Source: an uncultured Alphaproteobacteria bacterium (GTDB lineage Bacteria > Pseudomonadota > Alphaproteobacteria > Caulobacterales > Parvularculaceae). Taken from it: a stretch of 16,477 nucleotides of DNA. A model generated the notes under the pieces. That model searched no databases and was not told the origin of the DNA. It saw nothing but the letters and a program-made list of their open reading frames with translations. The position numbers and the translations under genes were made by a program. Location: positions 1-16,477 of the forward strand of contig CALAZI010000095.1 of NCBI GenBank assembly GCA_937895955.1, in the 5' to 3' direction. This document shows positions 14,187 through 16,477 of the stretch, one piece after another. Every line of letters begins with the position of its first letter. Within the stretch, counting starts at the first letter, position 1.

Positions 14187-15913
14187 GCCGCGCGCTCCTG
14201 ATCGAATTCGTGAACGAGATTGATGAAAGCGTCTTCCAGCGACAGCGCCGGGGCGCCGGCAATTCCGCCTTTCGCTTTTAGCTCGTCCGGGGTCCCGCCC
14301 GCGATCGCTCGCCCTCGGTAGATCAGCGCGACGCGATCGCAATACTCCGCTTCTTCGAGAAAGTGAGTGGTGACCAGAATCGTCACCCCGCGCGAGGCGA
14401 GCGCGTTGATATGCGTCCAGAATTCGCGCCGAGCCCGCGGATCAACGCCGGAAGTCGGTTCGTCGAGAAACAGCACGTCGGGATCGTGCAGCAACGAACA
14501 GGCGAGAGCCAGTCTTTGCTTGTAGCCGAGCGGCAACCGAGCGGCCGTATGATCGAGATAGGCCGTCAGATTTAAGGTTTCAGCCATCCGAGCAGATACG
14601 TCAGCGAGAGCGCGGCGATCTAATCCATAGACGCCGCCGAAGAACTTCAAATTTTGAGCGACGCTCAAGTCGCCGTAGAGTGAAAATTTCTGCGCCATGT
14701 ATCCGAGGCGCGACCGCGCTCGGCCTGGGGAGGCCGCCAGATCGACGCCGGCGACCCGCGCCGCGCCGGAGCTTGGCTGTAAAAGGCCGCACAGCATCTT
14801 GAATGTCGTCGACTTGCCGGCGCCGTTCGGCCCAATCAATCCGTAGACCTCGCCCCGCCTGATCGAGAAGGAAATGCGATCCGCTGCGACGAAGTCACCA
14901 AACGTTTTCGTCAATTGGTCGGCTTCGACCATCAGTTCATCTGACGACGTCGCCTTATTTCTCGCATCTGCGAGAGCTGATCGACCGCGCGATCTGGCGC
15001 CGAGCCGCGCCATAAAGGCGTCTTCAAAACGCGGGGCAGTCGCTTCGATTCGCGCCTTCGGTCCTGCTTGAAGCGTTTCAACAGGCGGGATCGCCGCATT
15101 TTCGGCGAGCAAAAGTCGAACGCTCGCTCCCTGAATGACGCCGTCGACAAATTCCGGCCGGTCAAGCGCGCGCGTCAAGACTATTCTCTTGTCGCGTTCT
15201 ATTCCTTGAACAAGCACCGTGCGACCTTCAGCTGACGACGTGAGGAGCGACGGCGCGCCGTCGAACAAGAGTTTGCCTTCGCTCAGCGCTAAGACCGCCC
15301 GGCATCGCTCCGCCTCATCGAGATAGGCGGTGCTCCAAATGACGCCGATGCCCTGATCGACAAGCTCATAGACCATCTTCCAAAGTTCGCGGCGGGATAT
15401 AGGATCAACGCCGACGCTCGGTTCATCGAGCAAAAGCAATCGCGGCTTACGGATCAGCGCGCAGGCGAGGCCCAGCTTCTGCTTCATGCCGCCGGAAAGT
15501 GCGCCAGCCAGCCGCCCCGTGAACCGCTTTAGATCCGTGAATTGCAGCAATCGGTCGAAGGTTTCCGGCCGCTCATCCCCGGGAACGCCGCGAAGATCAG
15601 CATAGAGGGTAAGATTCTCGATGACCGCAAGGTCCTCGTAAAGACCGAAGCGCTGCGGCATGTAGGCGACTTCGCGCTTAATCTTGGTCGCATCGCGAAC
15701 GGTGTTGAATCCGCAAACCGTCAGCGCGCCTTCGCTGGGCGCCAGCAAACCTGCGATGAGCCTCAATAAAGTTGTCTTCCCGGCGCCGTCAGCGCCGACG
15801 AGGCCTGTAACGCGTCCGTCAAGAATTTCGGCGGATATCTCTGATATCGCCTTCGGACCGGCATTGCCGAACCGCATTGAGACTCTGTCGAGAGTTGCAA
15901 GCGGACTCGTCAT
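14183..15913 (-). CDS. Fused double ABC ATPase (YbhF/RbbA-like)
   Basis: Cytosolic ATPase subunit of the exporter, 576 residues with two ABC domains in one chain. Domain 1: Walker A GADGAGKTT (40-48), Q-loop Gln87, signature LSGGM (139-143), Walker B LLLLDEP (159-165). Its switch-histidine position reads STAYLDEAE (194-202), so the usual histidine is alanine. Domain 2: Walker A GPNGAGKSTT (361-370), Q-loop Gln409, signature LPLGYKQ (460-466) in place of LSGG, Walker B LFLDEP (481-486), and an intact switch histidine in TTHFLEEAE (His517). A linker of about 100 residues separates the domains. Start ATG 15913 lies 3 nt after the adaptor stop, with AAGG 7 nt upstream. The fused form with LPLG in the second domain is characteristic of the YbhF/RbbA group. 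Confidence 0.93.
   Translation of the reverse strand: MTSPLATLDRVSMRFGNAGPKAISEISAEILDGRVTGLVGADGAGKTTLLRLIAGLLAPSEGALTVCGFNTVRDATKIKREVAYMPQRFGLYEDLAVIENLTLYADLRGVPGDERPETFDRLLQFTDLKRFTGRLAGALSGGMKQKLGLACALIRKPRLLLLDEPSVGVDPISRRELWKMVYELVDQGIGVIWSTAYLDEAERCRAVLALSEGKLLFDGAPSLLTSSAEGRTVLVQGIERDKRIVLTRALDRPEFVDGVIQGASVRLLLAENAAIPPVETLQAGPKARIEATAPRFEDAFMARLGARSRGRSALADARNKATSSDELMVEADQLTKTFGDFVAADRISFSIRRGEVYGLIGPNGAGKSTTFKMLCGLLQPSSGAARVAGVDLAASPGRARSRLGYMAQKFSLYGDLSVAQNLKFFGGVYGLDRRALADVSARMAETLNLTAYLDHTAARLPLGYKQRLALACSLLHDPDVLFLDEPTSGVDPRARREFWTHINALASRGVTILVTTHFLEEAEYCDRVALIYRGRAIAGGTPDELKAKGGIAGAPALSLEDAFINLVHEFDQERAA
14195..14199 (-). promoter_or_regulatory. Ribosome binding site inside the ATPase gene for the first permease
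   Basis: AGGAG on the minus strand, 8 nt before GTG 14186. It lies within the last codons of the ATPase and supports translationally coupled initiation at the GTGA overlap. Confidence 0.55.
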
Positions 15914-15916
15914 CTA

Positions 15917-16477
15917 TCAACCTTCGCTTTTGGTCCGTAGGCTTACTGTTACCGGCATCCCTTGCTTCAACGCGTCGTCAGCCTCGTCGACGATAATGCG
16001 GACGCGATAGACGAGACTCGTTCTTAGTTCGCGCGTTTCGACCGTTTTCGGGGTAAATTCAGCGACCGGCGAGATGAACCCCACCTGCCCAATGAAGACT
16101 CGGCCGCCGTCCGTTTGAATTTCCGCGCGCATTCCCGCGCGGACGCGGCCAAGTTCGGGCTCGCTGACATAAGTCCGCACCCACATCGGAGAACTCAAAG
16201 ATAAGGTGTAAACAGTCTGTCCCGCGGCGACGATCGCTCCGGGCTCCCGCACTCGCGTCAAGATCACGCCGTCATTCGGCGCGACGATTTTTGCATCCTC
16301 GAGCCTGCGCTCAGCTAGATTGAGCGTCGCCTCAGCGGCGGCGAGGCTGGCTTGCGCCATCTGAAGGTCTTCCGTTCGCGCGCCCGTCTCGGCGATCCGG
16401 AGACCCTCTTCCGCCGACCTTAGCGCCGCGGCGGCCTGATCGCGCGCTGCGAGCGCTTCCTCGTGTCGTTGATGCGG
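15917..16477 (-). CDS. HlyD-family membrane fusion (adaptor) protein, C-terminal part
   Basis: Periplasmic adaptor of the exporter; the first gene of the operon visible here. The frame is open to the window edge, so 186 residues are seen and the N-terminal anchor lies beyond 16477. The first 60 or so residues are coiled-coil (repeats of Ala, Glu, Arg and Leu, including ALRSAEEGLRIAETGART, the hairpin typical of YbhG-like adaptors). A lipoyl-like half follows (KIVAPNDGVILTRVREPGAIV), then a beta-barrel domain (PMWVRTYVSEPELGRVRAGM). It ends at KSEG, 3 nt before the ATPase start. By analogy it links the permease pair to an outer-membrane channel not present in this window. Confidence 0.88.
   Translation of the reverse strand, partial: PHQRHEEALAARDQAAAALRSAEEGLRIAETGARTEDLQMAQASLAAAEATLNLAERRLEDAKIVAPNDGVILTRVREPGAIVAAGQTVYTLSLSSPMWVRTYVSEPELGRVRAGMRAEIQTDGGRVFIGQVGFISPVAEFTPKTVETRELRTSLVYRVRIIVDEADDALKQGMPVTVSLRTKSEG

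Noticed and set aside
13041..14342. 433-residue version of the first permease beginning inside the ATPase gene
   Set aside because: The added 52 residues are the ATPase read in another frame; the GTGA overlap with AGGAG gives a better start at 14186.

Overview
The window (16.5 kb, moderately high GC) looks like chromosomal DNA of an alphaproteobacterium. The protein styles (c2-like cytochrome c, OprO/P-like porin, YbhF-type ABC exporter, a bacterial copy of an archaeal-type GAPDH, a CusF-like copper protein) would suit a Rhizobiales methylotroph or methanotroph. That placement is an impression from protein content, not a demonstrated taxonomy. No rRNA, tRNA, CRISPR array, insertion sequence or prophage gene was seen.

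Layout. (1) 1-1596, plus strand: the 3' part of a D-2-hydroxyacid dehydrogenase gene followed 32 bp later by a type II (archaeal-type) glyceraldehyde-3-phosphate dehydrogenase, probably one operon. (2) 1685-2170, plus: a small secreted protein whose core matches the CusF copper-binding fold. (3) 2251-5625, minus: a 10-TM EamA/DMT exporter downstream of a haem-containing periplasmic fatty-acid cis/trans isomerase (Cti). (4) 5626-6024: non-coding, with several strong inverted repeats. (5) 6025-6741, minus: a class I SAM methyltransferase; 6742-7193 is a gene-poor divergent spacer; 7194-8039, plus: a fatty-acid hydroxylase/sterol desaturase-superfamily membrane protein, whose end overlaps a convergent AraC-type regulator (8011-8754, minus). 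(6) 8922-11157, minus: an outer-membrane porin with an unusual N-terminal four-cysteine domain and, 16 bp downstream, a dihaem cytochrome c; divergent from them at 11429 is a monohaem c2-like cytochrome c. (7) 11932-16477, minus: a four-gene drug/xenobiotic-type ABC exporter operon (HlyD-type adaptor, cut by the window end; fused double ATPase; two ABC-2 permeases) with overlapping or nearly touching genes, ordered as in E. coli ybhGFSR.

How they may work together. Region 3-5 has a membrane-lipid theme: Cti changes the geometry of existing acyl chains, the hydroxylase-superfamily protein probably oxidises a lipid, and an AraC regulator lies against it. Region 6 looks like an outer-membrane/periplasm redox module of one porin and two c-type cytochromes. 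Region 7 is a self-contained exporter. No single wholly new system is obvious; the strongest candidates for a second look are the CusF-like protein with an altered metal site, the porin with the cysteine domain beside two cytochromes, and the dehydrogenase/archaeal GAPDH pair.
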